Shown here: positions 21,369 to 32,972 of the stretch, piece after piece | How the letters are laid out: the number at the start of each line of letters is the position of its first letter | Position numbering within the stretch: position 1 is the stretch's first letter | Origin: Ewingella americana | Lineage (GTDB): Bacteria; Pseudomonadota; Gammaproteobacteria; Enterobacterales; Enterobacteriaceae | Assembly (NCBI RefSeq): GCF_006438725.1 | Contig: NZ_RCZD01000007.1 | Coordinates: forward strand, 1-64,000 | Length of the DNA: 64,000 nt | Direction of reading: 5' to 3' | Program-made: the position numbers and the translations under genes | Notes under the pieces: generated by a model | Told to the model about the DNA's origin: nothing | Seen by the model: the letters and a program-made list of their open reading frames with translations, nothing else | Database searches by the model: none

Positions 21369-22127
21369 CTAGGACGCATTGGCGCCAATAGGTGTAGTCC
21401 CCCCGAAGCGACGCTCGCGTTGTGCAAAAGCATTTAGCGCACCTTCAAAGATATTTTCATCAAAATCAGGCCAGAGGACATCGGTAAAGTAAAGTTCAGC
21501 GTAGGCGATTTGCCACAAAAGAAAGTTACTGATGCGATGTTCCCCACCGGTTCTGATCACCAAATCGACGGGTGCCAGTTCGCTCATACAGACAGCGGCA
21601 CTTAATGCCTCTTCTGTGATTTGATCAGGCTGCAAAGTGCCGGCTTCGACCTGACATGCCAGCTTTTTCACACCCTGAATAATATCCCACCGCCCGCCAT
21701 AATTGGCAGCAATGTTAAGCGTAAGGCCATCGTTATTTTCTGTAAGTGTTTCTGAACGACGGATCCTTTCCTGCAGACGTGAACTGAAACGACTGACATC
21801 ACCTATTATCCGTAACCTGACGTTATGTTTGTGCAGGCTTTTCACTTCACTGTCCAGTGCGCGCACGAACAGCTCCATTAATGCCGAGACTTCCTGGGCC
21901 GGACGGTTCCAGTTTTCGCTACTAAAGGCATAAAGCGTGAGTGCATCAAGCTGATGGTTGGCGGCGAAGCTGACGGCTTTGCGCACCGATTTCACTCCCG
22001 CTTTATGACCAAACACCCTCATTTTCCCCTGAAGTTTCGCCCATCGGCCGTTGCCGTCCATAATAATAGCGACATGGCGCGGCATCGCGCAAAACAAGTC
22101 AGACATCTGTTGCTTTTCGAGGGACAT
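21369..22127 (-). CDS. uppS: (2E,6E)-farnesyl-diphosphate-specific undecaprenyl diphosphate synthase
   Basis: UppS (IspU) builds the C55 carrier lipid used for peptidoglycan and O-antigen by adding eight isopentenyl units to farnesyl diphosphate. The 252-residue protein has the cis-prenyltransferase motif [14 protein letters not shown] with catalytic Asp24, then [15 protein letters not shown] and the late block [19 protein letters not shown]. The N-terminal 15 residues differ from E. coli, so the exact start is less sure. It precedes cdsA by nine bases. Confidence 0.96.
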   Translation of the reverse strand: MSLEKQQMSDLFCAMPRHVAIIMDGNGRWAKLQGKMRVFGHKAGVKSVRKAVSFAANHQLDALTLYAFSSENWNRPAQEVSALMELFVRALDSEVKSLHKHNVRLRIIGDVSRFSSRLQERIRRSETLTENNDGLTLNIAANYGGRWDIIQGVKKLACQVEAGTLQPDQITEEALSAAVCMSELAPVDLVIRTGGEHRISNFLLWQIAYAELYFTDVLWPDFDENIFEGALNAFAQRERRFGGTTPIGANAS

Positions 22128-22191
22128 AACGCGTACTCATTTCCTTTATCAGAACACAACGGCATTGACTGAGCGGCTGGCGTTATAAACG

Positions 22192-22226
22192 CGCAAAAAA
22201 GCCGTGGCTCCTGATCAGGCACGGCT
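22192..22226 (-). terminator. intrinsic terminator after dxr
   Basis: On the minus strand AGCCGTG and CACGGCT enclose a loop that is itself partly self-complementary (CCTGATCAGG), and TTTTTTG follows. It lies in the 229-base gap between dxr and uppS, so uppS-cdsA probably has its own promoter in or after this gap. Confidence 0.75.
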
Positions 22227-22356
22227 CTTCCTGACCGTTTATCACTCATGGAGATAAACACATTCAGGTATAAGTCCTGAAGAGGTCGTCAGGTGGCGCA
22301 GACTATATCATTTCAATGTGATGCGAACAAATTGCCGCACAGATAAGTGCGATATA

Positions 22357-23553
22357 TCACAGTGCAAAGGTCTGTAACTTCTGACGTGCGGCCGCTCTGG
22401 CTGAGCGGTCAATCTCCAGTACCTCATCAACCGAGTGAGGCTCTTTCGCCACCGACTGCTCCATGACTTCACGGTTGATGCCGGCAATGTCAGTAAATCT
22501 AATATGCCCGGCCAGGAATGCGGCAACGGACACTTCATTTGCCGCATTCAGTGCCGTGGTCGCCGCTTGCCCGGTCCGGCTGGCTTCAATGGCCAAATGC
22601 AGGCATGGGTAACGATTGTGATCGGGTTCGCTGAAGGTCAGTGCGCCGATGCGACAGAAGTCCAGCGCTTCCACGCCCGCTTCTACGCGCTGCGGATAAG
22701 CCATCGCATGAGCAATAGGAGTCCGCATATCCGGTGAGCCTAGCTGCGCCAGTACGCTACCGTCACGGTAACGCACCATCGAATGAATGACGGACTGCGG
22801 ATGAATGATCACTTCCATCTGTTCAGCAGACGCATTAAACAACCAACGGGCTTCAATATACTCTAGGCCTTTGTTCATCATAGTGGCGGAGTCGACAGAA
22901 ATCTTACGCCCCATAGACCAGTTGGGATGAGCACAAGCCTGATCGGGGGTGACAAGGGCAAAGTCTTTCAGTGGCAATTCACGGAACGGACCACCGGAAC
23001 CAGTCAGAATAATGCGAGAAACTCCATTGTCTTCCAGTGAGGCATAACCTAACTGCTGCTGAATTCGCTCAGGTAAACTCTGGAAGATGGCGTTATGTTC
23101 GCTGTCAATGGGCAGGAGCTGGCTGTGGCTATGACGCACAGCTTCCATAAAGATGCGGCCGCAGGTGATTAACGACTCTTTATTGGCAAGCAGAATCTGT
23201 TTCCCGGCACGAACGGCGGCGAGGGTAGGCAACAGACCCGCCACACCGACAATCGCCGACAACACCTGATCCACCTCATCCAGTGCCGCCAGATCGCAAG
23301 CTGACTCAGCACCTGACAATACCTCCGTATTCACGCCCTGCTCTGCAAGAATGATGCGCAAGGCTTTTGCACAATCTTCATTGGCCATAGAGGCAAAGCG
23401 TGGACGGAATTCAATACATTGTTGCGCCATAACCTCAACGTTACTGCCCGCAACCAGTGCGGTGACGTTGAAGGCATGAGGATTAGCGCGAACAACCGCG
23501 AGGGTGCTGGTGCCGACAGATCCTGTCGAACCAAGGATGGTCAGTTGTTTCAT
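22357..23553 (-). CDS. dxr: 1-deoxy-D-xylulose 5-phosphate reductoisomerase
   Basis: Dxr (IspC) converts DXP to 2-C-methylerythritol 4-phosphate with NADPH, the committed step of the MEP isoprenoid pathway. The 398-residue protein equals E. coli in length. It has the N-terminal nucleotide motif [12 protein letters not shown], the metal and substrate blocks [10 protein letters not shown] and [14 protein letters not shown], and the flexible-loop region near [20 protein letters not shown]. It sits between frr and uppS as usual. Confidence 0.98.
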   Translation of the reverse strand: MKQLTILGSTGSVGTSTLAVVRANPHAFNVTALVAGSNVEVMAQQCIEFRPRFASMANEDCAKALRIILAEQGVNTEVLSGAESACDLAALDEVDQVLSAIVGVAGLLPTLAAVRAGKQILLANKESLITCGRIFMEAVRHSHSQLLPIDSEHNAIFQSLPERIQQQLGYASLEDNGVSRIILTGSGGPFRELPLKDFALVTPDQACAHPNWSMGRKISVDSATMMNKGLEYIEARWLFNASAEQMEVIIHPQSVIHSMVRYRDGSVLAQLGSPDMRTPIAHAMAYPQRVEAGVEALDFCRIGALTFSEPDHNRYPCLHLAIEASRTGQAATTALNAANEVSVAAFLAGHIRFTDIAGINREVMEQSVAKEPHSVDEVLEIDRSARAAARQKLQTFAL

Positions 23554-23657
23554 GAAAATACCCGGTAAAGCGAGTGTAAATTCGGAAAGTGCATCAGTCT
23601 GAAACCTCTTTAACAGCTTGTCTATGAGATTTAGCAGCAGATGTCAGAAATGGGACC

Positions 23658-23690
23658 TTAATAAAAAATAAAGCGCCGCAATTGCGGCGC
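23658..23690 (-). terminator. intrinsic terminator after frr
   Basis: The perfect palindrome GCGCCGCAATTGCGGCGC (23673-23690) is followed on the minus strand by TTTATTTTTTATT. It lies 23 bases past the frr stop and ends the pyrH-frr unit. Confidence 0.88.
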
Positions 23691-23712
23691 CTGGAAAGGA
23701 TCAAAGCCGGAT

Positions 23713-24270
23713 TTAGAAATCCATCAACTCAGTTTCTTTTTCGCTCAGAGCGACGTCAATCTTCTTAATAAAGACATCTGTCATTTTCTGAACATCGTCC
23801 TGAGAACGGCGATCTTCATCTTCACTGATTTCTTTGTCTTTCAGCAGCGCTTTCGTCTTGTCATTAGCATCACGACGTACGTTACGAACAGATACGCGGC
23901 CCTGCTCAGCTTCAGCGCGAACGACTTTGATCAGATCTTTACGACGTTCTTCGGTCAATGCTGGCAGTGGCACACGGATAGTGGCGCCAGCAGACGAGGG
24001 ATTTAGCCCTAAATCAGAAGTCATGATCGCTTTCTCAACGGCTGCGCTGATCGAGCGGTCAAACACGGAAATTGCCAGAGTACGAGAATCTTCCACCGTT
24101 ACCTGAGCCAACTGGCGCAGCGGTGTTGAAGAACCGTAGTAATCAACCATGATGCCATCAAGAATGCCAGGAGAGGCGCGGCCAGTACGGATTTTGCTGA
24201 TATGGTTTTTGAATGCTTCGACGCATTTTTCCATACGGATTTCAGCATCTTTTTTAATGTCGTTAATCAC
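23713..24270 (-). CDS. frr: Ribosome recycling factor
   Basis: RRF splits the post-termination ribosome together with EF-G. The 185-residue length is the family standard. The tRNA-shaped protein starts [20 protein letters not shown], holds the conserved [21 protein letters not shown] and ends in a long charged three-helix region. It lies 115 bases after pyrH and ahead of a strong terminator. Confidence 0.98.
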   Translation of the reverse strand: MINDIKKDAEIRMEKCVEAFKNHISKIRTGRASPGILDGIMVDYYGSSTPLRQLAQVTVEDSRTLAISVFDRSISAAVEKAIMTSDLGLNPSSAGATIRVPLPALTEERRKDLIKVVRAEAEQGRVSVRNVRRDANDKTKALLKDKEISEDEDRRSQDDVQKMTDVFIKKIDVALSEKETELMDF

Positions 24271-24385
24271 GTTGGGAACCCTTTAAAACTGGTTACTTGG
24301 CAGACCATAACATCAGTATAGTCCGTGAACACTCATGCCAGCGGAGGCTGGCGAAACTGCTGTCTGAACTTATAGGGTGTGCGAA

Positions 24386-25123
24386 TTATAAGACGGTACC
24401 GTTAGTGATCAACGTACCTTCATTTTCGCCCATTACCACGCGACGCAGCGCGCCTGGTTTATTCATGTTGAAGACGCGGATTGGCAGGTTATGGTCGCGT
24501 GCCAGTGTAAAGGCCGCCAGATCCATCACCTTCAATTCCTGCTCCAGCACTTCCTGATAAGTCAGTTGTTCGTACAGTGTCGCTTCCGGGTTTTTCACCG
24601 GATCGGCAGAATAGACGCCATCCACTTTAGTCGCTTTCAACACGACATCAGCTTCAATCTCGATACCACGCAGGCAGGCTGCAGAATCCGTGGTAAAGAA
24701 CGGATTACCTGTACCGGCAGAGAAAATCACCACACGGTTGTGGCGCAGCAGGCTGATTGCCTCAGCCCAGCTGTAGTTGTCACACACACCGTTAAGCGGG
24801 ATTGCAGACATCAGGCGAGCGTTCACATAGGCACGGTGTAATGCATCCCGCATTGCCAGACCGTTCATTACTGTGGCCAGCATACCCATGTGGTCGCCCA
24901 CAACACGGTTCATCCCGGCTTGAGCCAGACCCGCACCGCGGAACAAGTTACCGCCGCCAATGACAACGCCGACCTGGATACCCAGCTCGACCAGCTCTTT
25001 AACTTCCTGAGCCATGCGATCCAAAACGCTCGCGTCGATACCAAAACCTTCACTGCCCTGCAGGGCTTCGCCACTGAGTTTTAGCAGGATACGCTGATAA
25101 ACGGGTTTCGCATTGGTAGCCAT
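24386..25123 (-). CDS. pyrH: UMP kinase
   Basis: PyrH phosphorylates UMP to UDP in the cytoplasm and is a hexameric amino-acid-kinase-family enzyme activated by GTP and inhibited by UTP. The 245-residue protein begins [20 protein letters not shown] and has [23 protein letters not shown] and the C-terminal [11 protein letters not shown]. It ends with four residues (NGTVL type tail) not found in E. coli PyrH. The order tsf-pyrH-frr is conserved. Confidence 0.97.
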   Translation of the reverse strand: MATNAKPVYQRILLKLSGEALQGSEGFGIDASVLDRMAQEVKELVELGIQVGVVIGGGNLFRGAGLAQAGMNRVVGDHMGMLATVMNGLAMRDALHRAYVNARLMSAIPLNGVCDNYSWAEAISLLRHNRVVIFSAGTGNPFFTTDSAACLRGIEIEADVVLKATKVDGVYSADPVKNPEATLYEQLTYQEVLEQELKVMDLAAFTLARDHNLPIRVFNMNKPGALRRVVMGENEGTLITNGTVL

Positions 25124-25227
25124 GGTCTATGTCCTAAGAAGCAATGTGTCGTAATGGGAGTCAATCTTTACATCATAACGTTGTTAGTAAACAACAGTGC
25201 ACAATGTAATAGGAATTTGGACTGGAT

Positions 25228-25258
25228 AAAACGGAACCGCCAGACATACAGCGGTTCC
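25228..25258 (-). terminator. intrinsic terminator after tsf
   Basis: On the minus strand GGAACCGC pairs with GCGGTTCC across a 10-base loop and is followed by GTTTTATCC. It lies 25 bases beyond the tsf stop, separating rpsB-tsf from pyrH. Confidence 0.75.
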
Positions 25259-25282
25259 ATTTTATTATGCATCAATGACTGA

Positions 25283-26134
25283 TTAAGACTGTTTGGTCAT
25301 TGCTGCAACTTCAGCAGCAAAGTCAGTCTCAACTTTCGCGATGCCTTCACCCACTTCGAAGCGGATAAAGTTGATGACGTCAGCATTGTGTTCTTTCAAC
25401 ACCTGGCCAACCGTCTTGCTTGGTTCAATAACGAAAGGCTGACCCGTCAGAGAAACTTCACCGGTGAATTTCTTCATACGGCCTTCAACCATTTTCTCTG
25501 CAATTTCTTTCGGCTTGCCAGACTGCATGGCGATGTCCAACTGAACCTGGTACTCTTTTTCTACCACTTCAGCAGACACATCTTCAGGCTTAACGAATTC
25601 AGGCTTGCTCGCTGCAACGTGCATAGCAATCTGCTTAACCAGCTCTTCGTCAGCACCTTTAGCAGCAATCAGAACACCGATGCGTGCACCGTGCAGATAG
25701 CTACCCAGCACATCGCCTTCCAGGGAAGCGATACGGCGAATGTTGATGTTCTCACCGATTTTAGCAACCAGTGCAACACGCTCTTCTTCGAACTGTGCTT
25801 TCAGCACTTCAACATCAGTGATTTTGCCCGCAGCAGCAGCATCCAACACTTTGTCAGCAAAAGCCTGGAAACCAGCATCTTTAGCAACGAAGTCAGTCTG
25901 GCAGTTAACTTCCAGAATCAAACCGTAGTTGCCATCGATCTTAGTTTTGATCACGCCGTCAGCCGCTACGTTGCCTGCTTTTTTCGCCGCTTTGATCGCG
26001 CCAGATTTACGCATATTTTCAATCGCCAGCTCGATGTCGCCATCAGATTCAACCAGCGCTTTCTTACAATCCATCATGCCAGCGCCAGTACGTTCGCGCA
26101 GTTCTTTTACCAGGGCAGCGGTAATATCAGCCAT
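25283..26134 (-). CDS. tsf: Translation elongation factor Ts
   Basis: EF-Ts exchanges GDP for GTP on EF-Tu. The 283-residue protein (same as E. coli) begins [20 protein letters not shown] with the N-terminal UBA-like domain, contains the EF-Tu contact motif QTDFVAKD and ends AAMTKQS. The start at 26134 is chosen over a longer frame because it matches the family and follows a purine-rich site. It is cotranscribed with rpsB through a weak internal hairpin. Confidence 0.98.
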   Translation of the reverse strand: MADITAALVKELRERTGAGMMDCKKALVESDGDIELAIENMRKSGAIKAAKKAGNVAADGVIKTKIDGNYGLILEVNCQTDFVAKDAGFQAFADKVLDAAAAGKITDVEVLKAQFEEERVALVAKIGENINIRRIASLEGDVLGSYLHGARIGVLIAAKGADEELVKQIAMHVAASKPEFVKPEDVSAEVVEKEYQVQLDIAMQSGKPKEIAEKMVEGRMKKFTGEVSLTGQPFVIEPSKTVGQVLKEHNADVINFIRFEVGEGIAKVETDFAAEVAAMTKQS

Positions 26135-26208
26135 TGTATTTTCCTCGATTATCTCGGTGCAAAAAGGGATTTCGCGGTGAGATATTTCTCGCATTTAAGA
26201 TAAGCAAA

Positions 26209-26228
26209 GGGGGCCAATTAAGGCCCCC
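26209..26228 (-). terminator. attenuator-like hairpin between rpsB and tsf
   Basis: On the minus strand GGGGGCC-TTAATT-GGCCCCC is followed by TTTGCTT, a weak U-run. A leaky terminator at this place is known from the E. coli rpsB-tsf operon and lowers EF-Ts output relative to S2; its activity here is inferred. Confidence 0.65.
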
Positions 26229-26283
26229 TAACCAACATATTCAATACCTGGTTAATAAGGGCTCTTGCGTAGAGCTTGCCTTA

Positions 26284-27203
<920 letters not shown>

Positions 27204-27209
27204 GCGCGC

Positions 27210-27239
27210 TTTATACCATAATTCGCGGCCATTGAGCAA
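27210..27239 (-). promoter_or_regulatory. sigma-70 promoter of rpsB-tsf
   Basis: On the minus strand TTGCTC (27239-27234) and TATAAA (27215-27210) are 18 bases apart, followed by the GC-rich discriminator GCGCGCC, a feature of stringently controlled ribosomal promoters. The start would be near 27203. Confidence 0.7.
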
Positions 27240-27378
27240 CTTTAGTTAGGAAGTTTGCTGAGTGGGAAATGATAATTTGGCAGCTAATATCAGGGCTGAT
27301 ACCATAAGTCTTAGCTAATTATTGACGACGTTGTAGTAGAAAGAAAGGCGTCAAAACAGGATATCTGCAGGATCACTC

Positions 27379-28176
27379 ATGGCAATTTCAATCAAAACAC
27401 CTCAAGACATCGAAAAAATGCGCGTAGCTGGCCGACTGGCCGCCGAAGTTCTGGAAATCATTGAGCCTCACGTCAAACCTGGCGTAAGCACCGGTGAGTT
27501 GGACCGCATCTGCGCTGATCACATCAATAACAAACAGCAGGCGATATCAGCATGTCTGGATTATCACGGTTTTCCGAAATCAGTCTGTATCTCTATTAAC
27601 GAAGTGGTGTGTCACGGCATCCCGAGTGACGACAAAATTTTAAAAGACGGTGACATTGTGAATATTGATGTGACTGTCATAAAAGATGGCTTTCACGGCG
27701 ATACCTCAAAAATGTTTATCGCGGGCAAGCCGACGATTCTGGGTGAGCGCCTGTGCCGCGTTACGCAGGAAAGCCTTTATCTGGCGCTGAAGATGGTCAG
27801 ACCTGGCATTCGCCTGCGCGCACTGGGGAAAGAGATTCAGAAATTCGTCGAAGCGGAGAACTTCTCCGTGGTTCGCGAATATTGCGGCCATGGTATTGGC
27901 GAAGTGTTCCACGAAGAGCCTCAGGTATTGCACTATGACGCGGATGACGGCGGGGTAGTTCTGCAAGCCGGGATGGCATTCACCATCGAACCTATGGTGA
28001 ATGCAGGCGATTACCGCATTCGCACGATGAAAGATGGTTGGACGGTAAAAACGAAAGATCGCAGCTTGTCGGCTCAGTACGAGCATACTATTGTGGTAAC
28101 CGACAACGGTTGTGAAATTATGACGCTGCGTAAGGATGACACCATCCCGAATATTATTACGCACGACCAGCAGTAA
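27379..28176 (+). CDS. map: Type I methionine aminopeptidase
   Basis: Map removes the initiator methionine from new proteins. The 265-residue protein has all five metal ligands of the family: two Asp in NIDVTVIKDGFHGDTS, His in CGHGIGEVFHEEPQ, Glu in FTIEPMVNAG and Glu in QYEHTIVV. The start follows AGGATC at suitable spacing. It is divergent from rpsB, as in E. coli, and ends at a strong terminator before glnD. Confidence 0.98.
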   Translation: MAISIKTPQDIEKMRVAGRLAAEVLEIIEPHVKPGVSTGELDRICADHINNKQQAISACLDYHGFPKSVCISINEVVCHGIPSDDKILKDGDIVNIDVTVIKDGFHGDTSKMFIAGKPTILGERLCRVTQESLYLALKMVRPGIRLRALGKEIQKFVEAENFSVVREYCGHGIGEVFHEEPQVLHYDADDGGVVLQAGMAFTIEPMVNAGDYRIRTMKDGWTVKTKDRSLSAQYEHTIVVTDNGCEIMTLRKDDTIPNIITHDQQ

Positions 28177-28210
28177 CCCGCTCTTACTCACGGGGTTATA
28201 TCTGGAAATC

Positions 28211-28235
28211 AAACCGGCGAAAGCCGGTTTTTTTG
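28211..28235 (+). terminator. intrinsic terminator after map
   Basis: AAACCGGC-GAAA-GCCGGTTTTTTT has a 7-8 bp stem with a stable GAAA tetraloop and a T7 run. It lies 35 bases after the map stop, only about 17 bases before glnD. Confidence 0.9.
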
Positions 28236-28251
28236 TCTCTTACTGTTAAGA

Positions 28252-30957
28252 ATGGGCTGCGCACATATGATTGATCATCTCCCCTCTGAAAAGAGTCTTC
28301 AACCTCAGCTGACGCCGGAACTGACCCTTGAATTCCCCCCGCAGCCCGCCTCCCCCTTGACCTACACTGACGACCACCTCAACCGTCAGAGCCTCAAGCA
28401 GCATATGGAGCAATTTCAGCTGTGGCTGGCTGACGCCTTCAACGCGGGTCAGCGTGCCGAAGCGCTGGTAGACGCCCGTTCGCTGTTTATTGACCGCCTG
28501 TTGCAACGCTTATGGACCTTCTACGGCTTTGACGAGATAGCTGAAACCGCCATGGTTGCCGTTGGTGGCTATGGGCGTGGTGAATTGCACCCACTTTCCG
28601 ATATCGACGTGCTGGTGCTTAGCCAGCAGCATCTAAATGATGAGCAGGCGCAGCGCATCGGTGAATTGATCACATTACTGTGGGATTTGAAGCTCGAAGT
28701 CGGACACAGCGTGCGCACGCTCGAAGAGTGCTTGCTCGAAGGCCTGGCCGATCTGACTGTCGCGACTAACCTGATTGAATCGCGCCTGATTTGCGGCGAT
28801 GTGGCCCTGTTCCTTAATATGCAAAAGCATGTATTCAGCGAAGGTTTCTGGCCGTCACCGACCTTCTTTCGTGCCAAGATTGACGAGCAGAACGAACGCC
28901 ATTTGCGCTACCACGGCACCAGTTACAATCTCGAGCCAGATATCAAAAGCAGCCCCGGCGGCCTGCGCGATATTCACACTATTTTATGGGTAGCACGTCG
29001 TCACTTCGGTGCCACTTCGCTCGATGAAATGGTCGCGTTTGGTTTTCTGACTAAAGCCGAACGTAACGAACTGATTGAGTGCCAGAGTTTCCTTTGGCGC
29101 ATCCGCTTCGCCCTGCATCTGGTTCTGCCACGTTATGATAACCGTCTGCTGTTTGACCGACAGCTTAATGTCGCCCAGATCCTGCAATACCAGGGCGAAG
29201 GCAATGAACCGGTCGAACGGATGATGAAAGACTTCTATCGCATGACCCGCCGGGTTGGCGAACTGAATCAGATGCTGTTGCAGCTGTTTGATGAAGCCAT
29301 TCTGGCGATAGGCCCGAATGAAAAACCGCGCCCGCTGGACGAAGACTTCCAATTACGTGGTGACCTGATTGACCTGCGCGATGAGACGCTTTTCAGCCGC
29401 CGCCCGGAGACCATCATTAGCATGTTCTATCTGATGGTGCGTCACCGCGAAATCAAGGGCATTTACTCAACCACGGTCCGGCTGCTGCGCCACGCGCGTC
29501 GCCATTTGAAGACGCCGCTCTGTATGCTCCCTGAAGCTCGAGAGATTTTTATGGCGATTTTACGCCACCCAGGCGCCGTCTCCCGCGCACTGGTCCCCAT
29601 GCACCGCCATAGCGTGCTATGGGCTTACATGCCGCAGTGGGGGCTGATTGTCGGCCAGATGCAGTTTGACCTGTTCCACGCCTATACCGTCGATGAACAC
29701 ACCATTCGCGTGCTGCAAAAGCTGGAAAGTTTTGCCGACGAAAAGACCCGCCCAAAGCATCCGCTCTGTGTGGAATTATATCCGCGCCTGCCGCAGCCTG
29801 AACTGCTGCTGATGGCTGCACTGTTCCATGATATCGCGAAAGGACGCGGCGGCGACCACTCGATCCTTGGCGCACAGGATGTCATGGAGTTTGCCGAACT
29901 GCATGGCCTGAATTCCCGCGAAACGCAGCTGGTTTCCTGGCTGGTGCGCTGCCACCTGCTGATGTCAGTGACCGCACAGCGTCGTGATATTCAAGACCCG
30001 GCGGAAATTCAACAGTTTGCTGCCGAAGTGCAAAGCGAAAACCGCCTGCGTTATCTGGTCAGCCTGACCGTTGCGGACATTTGCGCCACCAATGAAACCC
30101 TGTGGAACAGCTGGAAGCAAAGCCTGATACGCGAGCTCTATTTCGCCACCGAAAAACAGCTGCGTCGGGGTATGCAAAATACGCCGGATTTACGCGAGCG
30201 CGTTCGCCATCATCGCCTCCAGGCGCTGGCCTTGCTGCGCATGGACAATATCGACGAAGAGGCATTGCACCACATCTGGAGCCGTTGCCGTGCAGATTAC
30301 TTCCTGCGCCATTCGCCGAATCAACTCGCCTGGCATGCCCGCCACCTGCTCGAACATGACTCGACCAAACCCTTGGTGCTGGTCAGCCGTCAGGCGACGC
30401 GCGGCGGCACTGAGATCTTTATCTGGAGCCCGGACCGCCCTTACCTGTTTGCCACCGTGGCCGGGGAGCTGGACCGTCGCAACCTGAGTATCCATGACGC
30501 GCAAATCTTCACCAACCGAGATGGCCTGGCGATGGACACTTTCATCGTACTCGAACCCGATGGCAGCCCACTGGCACAGGACCGTCACGAAGCTATCCGT
30601 TTTGCACTCGAACAGTCGATGACTCAGGCCTATCAGCCACCGCGAGCCCGCCGCCCTTCGCCAAAACTTCGCCATTTCAGCGTACCAACGGAAGTGAGTT
30701 TCCTGCCAACTCATACCGACCGGCGCAGTTATATGGAGCTGGTCGCGCTGGATCAGCCCGGTTTACTGGCGCGCGTGGGAGAAGTATTTTCCGATTTAGG
30801 ATTATCGCTACACGGTGCGCGCATCTCGACCATTGGCGAGCGCGTAGAGGATTTATTCATCCTGGCCAATGGTGAACGCCGTGCGCTGGATAAAAAAACC
30901 CGCCATGAAATACGGCGCCGCTTAACCGAGGCGCTCAACCCTAACGAAAAAATGTGA
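28252..30957 (+). CDS. glnD: Bifunctional PII uridylyltransferase/uridylyl-removing enzyme GlnD
   Basis: GlnD senses glutamine and uridylylates or de-uridylylates PII proteins, heading the nitrogen-control cascade. The 901-residue protein has the nucleotidyltransferase motif [17 protein letters not shown] near residue 105, an HD domain with [13 protein letters not shown] near residue 525, and two C-terminal ACT domains that bind glutamine ([18 protein letters not shown] and [17 protein letters not shown]). The first 60 residues are unlike E. coli; ATG at 28252 or 28267 are both possible and neither has a strong ribosome-binding site. It begins directly after the map terminator and precedes dapD by 49 bases. 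Confidence 0.97.
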   Translation: MGCAHMIDHLPSEKSLQPQLTPELTLEFPPQPASPLTYTDDHLNRQSLKQHMEQFQLWLADAFNAGQRAEALVDARSLFIDRLLQRLWTFYGFDEIAETAMVAVGGYGRGELHPLSDIDVLVLSQQHLNDEQAQRIGELITLLWDLKLEVGHSVRTLEECLLEGLADLTVATNLIESRLICGDVALFLNMQKHVFSEGFWPSPTFFRAKIDEQNERHLRYHGTSYNLEPDIKSSPGGLRDIHTILWVARRHFGATSLDEMVAFGFLTKAERNELIECQSFLWRIRFALHLVLPRYDNRLLFDRQLNVAQILQYQGEGNEPVERMMKDFYRMTRRVGELNQMLLQLFDEAILAIGPNEKPRPLDEDFQLRGDLIDLRDETLFSRRPETIISMFYLMVRHREIKGIYSTTVRLLRHARRHLKTPLCMLPEAREIFMAILRHPGAVSRALVPMHRHSVLWAYMPQWGLIVGQMQFDLFHAYTVDEHTIRVLQKLESFADEKTRPKHPLCVELYPRLPQPELLLMAALFHDIAKGRGGDHSILGAQDVMEFAELHGLNSRETQLVSWLVRCHLLMSVTAQRRDIQDPAEIQQFAAEVQSENRLRYLVSLTVADICATNETLWNSWKQSLIRELYFATEKQLRRGMQNTPDLRERVRHHRLQALALLRMDNIDEEALHHIWSRCRADYFLRHSPNQLAWHARHLLEHDSTKPLVLVSRQATRGGTEIFIWSPDRPYLFATVAGELDRRNLSIHDAQIFTNRDGLAMDTFIVLEPDGSPLAQDRHEAIRFALEQSMTQAYQPPRARRPSPKLRHFSVPTEVSFLPTHTDRRSYMELVALDQPGLLARVGEVFSDLGLSLHGARISTIGERVEDLFILANGERRALDKKTRHEIRRRLTEALNPNEKM

Positions 30958-31006
30958 TACAAAGAGGGCTGACTTTTTAAACATCACTATCAGGAAAGAG
31001 AACAGG

Positions 31007-31831
31007 ATGCAGCAACTACAAACCGTTATTGAACAAGCCTTCGAACGCCGTGCAGATATCACTCCGGCAAACGCAGACAGCGTAACGCGCGACGCGGTTA
31101 ACCAGGTTATCAATATGATCGACAGCGGCGAACTGCGCGTTGCCGAAAAAATTGATGGTCAGTGGGTAACGCATCAGTGGCTGAAGATGGCGGTACTGCT
31201 CTCTTTCAGAATCAACGACAACCAGGTGATGGATGGCGCTGAAAACCGCTTTTACGACAAAGTACCGATGAAATTCGCCGACTATGACGAAGCCCGTTTC
31301 CAGCGCGAAGGTTTCCGCGTAGTGCCGCCAGCGGCTGTGCGTAAAGGGGCGTTCATCGCCCGCAATACCGTGCTGATGCCCTCTTATGTCAACATCGGCG
31401 CTTACGTTGATGAAGGCACCATGGTTGATACCTGGGCTACCGTAGGGTCTTGCGCGCAAATCGGTAAAAACGTCCACCTGTCCGGCGGCGTTGGCATCGG
31501 TGGCGTTCTGGAGCCATTGCAGGCCAACCCGACCATTATCGAAGACAACTGCTTTATCGGCGCACGCTCTGAAATTGTTGAAGGCGTGATTGTTGAAGAA
31601 GGCTCGGTGATCTCGATGGGCGTTTACATCGGCCAGAGCACCAAAATTTATGACCGCGAAACTGGCGAAGTGCATTACGGCCGCGTACCTGCGGGTTCTG
31701 TGGTTGTTTCCGGCAACCTGCCTTCCAAAGATGGCAAATACAGCCTGTACTGTGCAGTTATCGTTAAGAAAGTGGATGCCAAAACCTTGGGCAAAACCGG
31801 CCTTAATGAGTTATTACGCTCCATCGACTAA
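31007..31831 (+). CDS. dapD: Tetrahydrodipicolinate N-succinyltransferase
   Basis: DapD succinylates tetrahydrodipicolinate in the lysine and meso-diaminopimelate pathway, feeding peptidoglycan synthesis. The 274-residue protein equals E. coli in length and starts [20 protein letters not shown]. An N-terminal helical domain is followed by a hexapeptide beta-helix ([20 protein letters not shown]) and a C-terminal beta part. AGGAAAGAGAACAGG precedes the ATG. A terminator follows nine bases after the stop. Confidence 0.98.
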   Translation: MQQLQTVIEQAFERRADITPANADSVTRDAVNQVINMIDSGELRVAEKIDGQWVTHQWLKMAVLLSFRINDNQVMDGAENRFYDKVPMKFADYDEARFQREGFRVVPPAAVRKGAFIARNTVLMPSYVNIGAYVDEGTMVDTWATVGSCAQIGKNVHLSGGVGIGGVLEPLQANPTIIEDNCFIGARSEIVEGVIVEEGSVISMGVYIGQSTKIYDRETGEVHYGRVPAGSVVVSGNLPSKDGKYSLYCAVIVKKVDAKTLGKTGLNELLRSID

Positions 31832-31839
31832 AATGAATC

Positions 31840-31867
31840 TGGCGGGTTAATTAATCCGCCATTTTTA
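31840..31867 (+). terminator. intrinsic terminator after dapD
   Basis: TGGCGGGTTAATTAATCCGCCA with TTTTTAT behind it forms a 6-7 bp stem around a TTAATTAA loop. It lies directly downstream of the dapD stop. Confidence 0.8.
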
Positions 31868-31962
31868 TAACTGTAGAGCGGTAAACTGTGTCATTAATCA
31901 ACGATCCTGACCGCCGTTCGGTTCATCATGATAACACTCCGTAAAAACTAAAAGGTGCCGCT

Positions 31963-32352
31963 ATGTATGACAACCTGAAAAGCTTGGGTATTAACAATCC
32001 CGACGATATCGATCGTTATAGCCTGCGTCAGGAGGCCAATAACGACATTCTCAAAATTTACTTCCGCAAAGATAAAGGCGAGTTTTTTGCCAAAAGCGTG
32101 AAATTTAAATATCCGCGCCAGCGCAAAACTATCGTGGCCGATAATGCCGGTCAGGGTTATAAAGAGATTCACGAAATCAGCCCAAATCTTCGCTATGTTA
32201 TTGATGAACTTGACAAAATATGCCAGCGCGATCAAGTTGAAGTGGATCTGAAACGCAAAATCCTTGATGACCTTCGGCATCTGGAATCCGTTGTGGCGAA
32301 TAAAATTACCGAGATCGAATCCGATCTGGAAAAATTAACCAACGGTCGTTAA
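31963..32352 (+). CDS. yaeH: DUF3461 family protein YaeH
   Basis: The 129-residue cytoplasmic protein begins [20 protein letters not shown] and is highly charged, with [20 protein letters not shown] and a C-terminal helical segment. It is the E. coli YaeH orthologue, which also follows dapD. Its function is unknown. AAAAGGTG precedes the ATG. A bidirectional terminator follows. Confidence 0.9.
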   Translation: MYDNLKSLGINNPDDIDRYSLRQEANNDILKIYFRKDKGEFFAKSVKFKYPRQRKTIVADNAGQGYKEIHEISPNLRYVIDELDKICQRDQVEVDLKRKILDDLRHLESVVANKITEIESDLEKLTNGR

Positions 32353-32385
32353 TGGTTCACATGATGTTTCTGCTTTCGCAGAAAT

Positions 32386-32420
32386 AAAAAGGTCAGGGGA
32401 TTAGCCTGACCTTTTTTATT
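32386..32420. terminator. bidirectional terminator between yaeH and yqcA
   Basis: AAAAAGGTCAGG-GGATTAG-CCTGACCTTTTTT is a perfect 12-bp stem flanked by A-run and T-run, so it can serve both convergent genes. It also marks the point where gene order changes from the E. coli 4-minute block to the 63-minute block. Confidence 0.85.
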
Positions 32421-32484
32421 TTCTGCACTTCTCTATTTCATGCATATACTGCAGAAATGAGTTGCTTCGTTATTTGTTCAATGA

Positions 32485-32934
32485 CTATTTAAGCAACTGC
32501 GCCCATTTTTCAACCCACGGAATGGCGACAGTTTCCGGCTCCGTCGTTTCCATTGCATCAATTTCCAGCAAGTCGCCGATGCGCGATGCGCCCTGCTCCT
32601 GCAACAAATCATCCAACTTATGTCCACCACCGCAGAAGTGATCATAACTGCTGTCACCGAGGGTGATGATGCCGTAACGCAACTCAGGCTGATAGCCCAC
32701 GGTATCGCGAATTGCCGCGAACAGTGGAGCAATGCTGTCAGGCAAATCACCCTGACCCGTGGTGGAAGTGACAATCAGAGCAAAATGATGGCGATAGTAC
32801 TGCCAGGCTTCCAGCGTGCCTTCTTCAAACAGTTTGACCTGATGCCCTTGTTTCTTCAGGACAGTTTCAGCTTCTTCTGCCACCAGCAACGCGTTACCGT
32901 AAACGGTGCCGACAAAAATACCAATCTCAGCCAT
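32485..32934 (-). CDS. yqcA: Short-chain flavodoxin YqcA
   Basis: YqcA is an FMN-binding flavodoxin, probably a cytoplasmic electron carrier. The 149-residue protein (same as E. coli) has the phosphate-binding loop [11 protein letters not shown] near residue 8, the flavin loop [15 protein letters not shown] and [19 protein letters not shown]. It lies last in the yqcC-truC-yqcA unit, 38 bases after truC. Confidence 0.94.
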   Translation of the reverse strand: MAEIGIFVGTVYGNALLVAEEAETVLKKQGHQVKLFEEGTLEAWQYYRHHFALIVTSTTGQGDLPDSIAPLFAAIRDTVGYQPELRYGIITLGDSSYDHFCGGGHKLDDLLQEQGASRIGDLLEIDAMETTEPETVAIPWVEKWAQLLK

Positions 32935-32972
32935 GCTTTTACTCCTTGTTGTCCTGAAAAATTATCGAAATC

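Noticed and set aside
25388-26203. A 271-residue plus-strand open frame
   Set aside because: It lies wholly antisense to tsf, whose sequence is fully conserved; the reading frame is a by-product of codon use.
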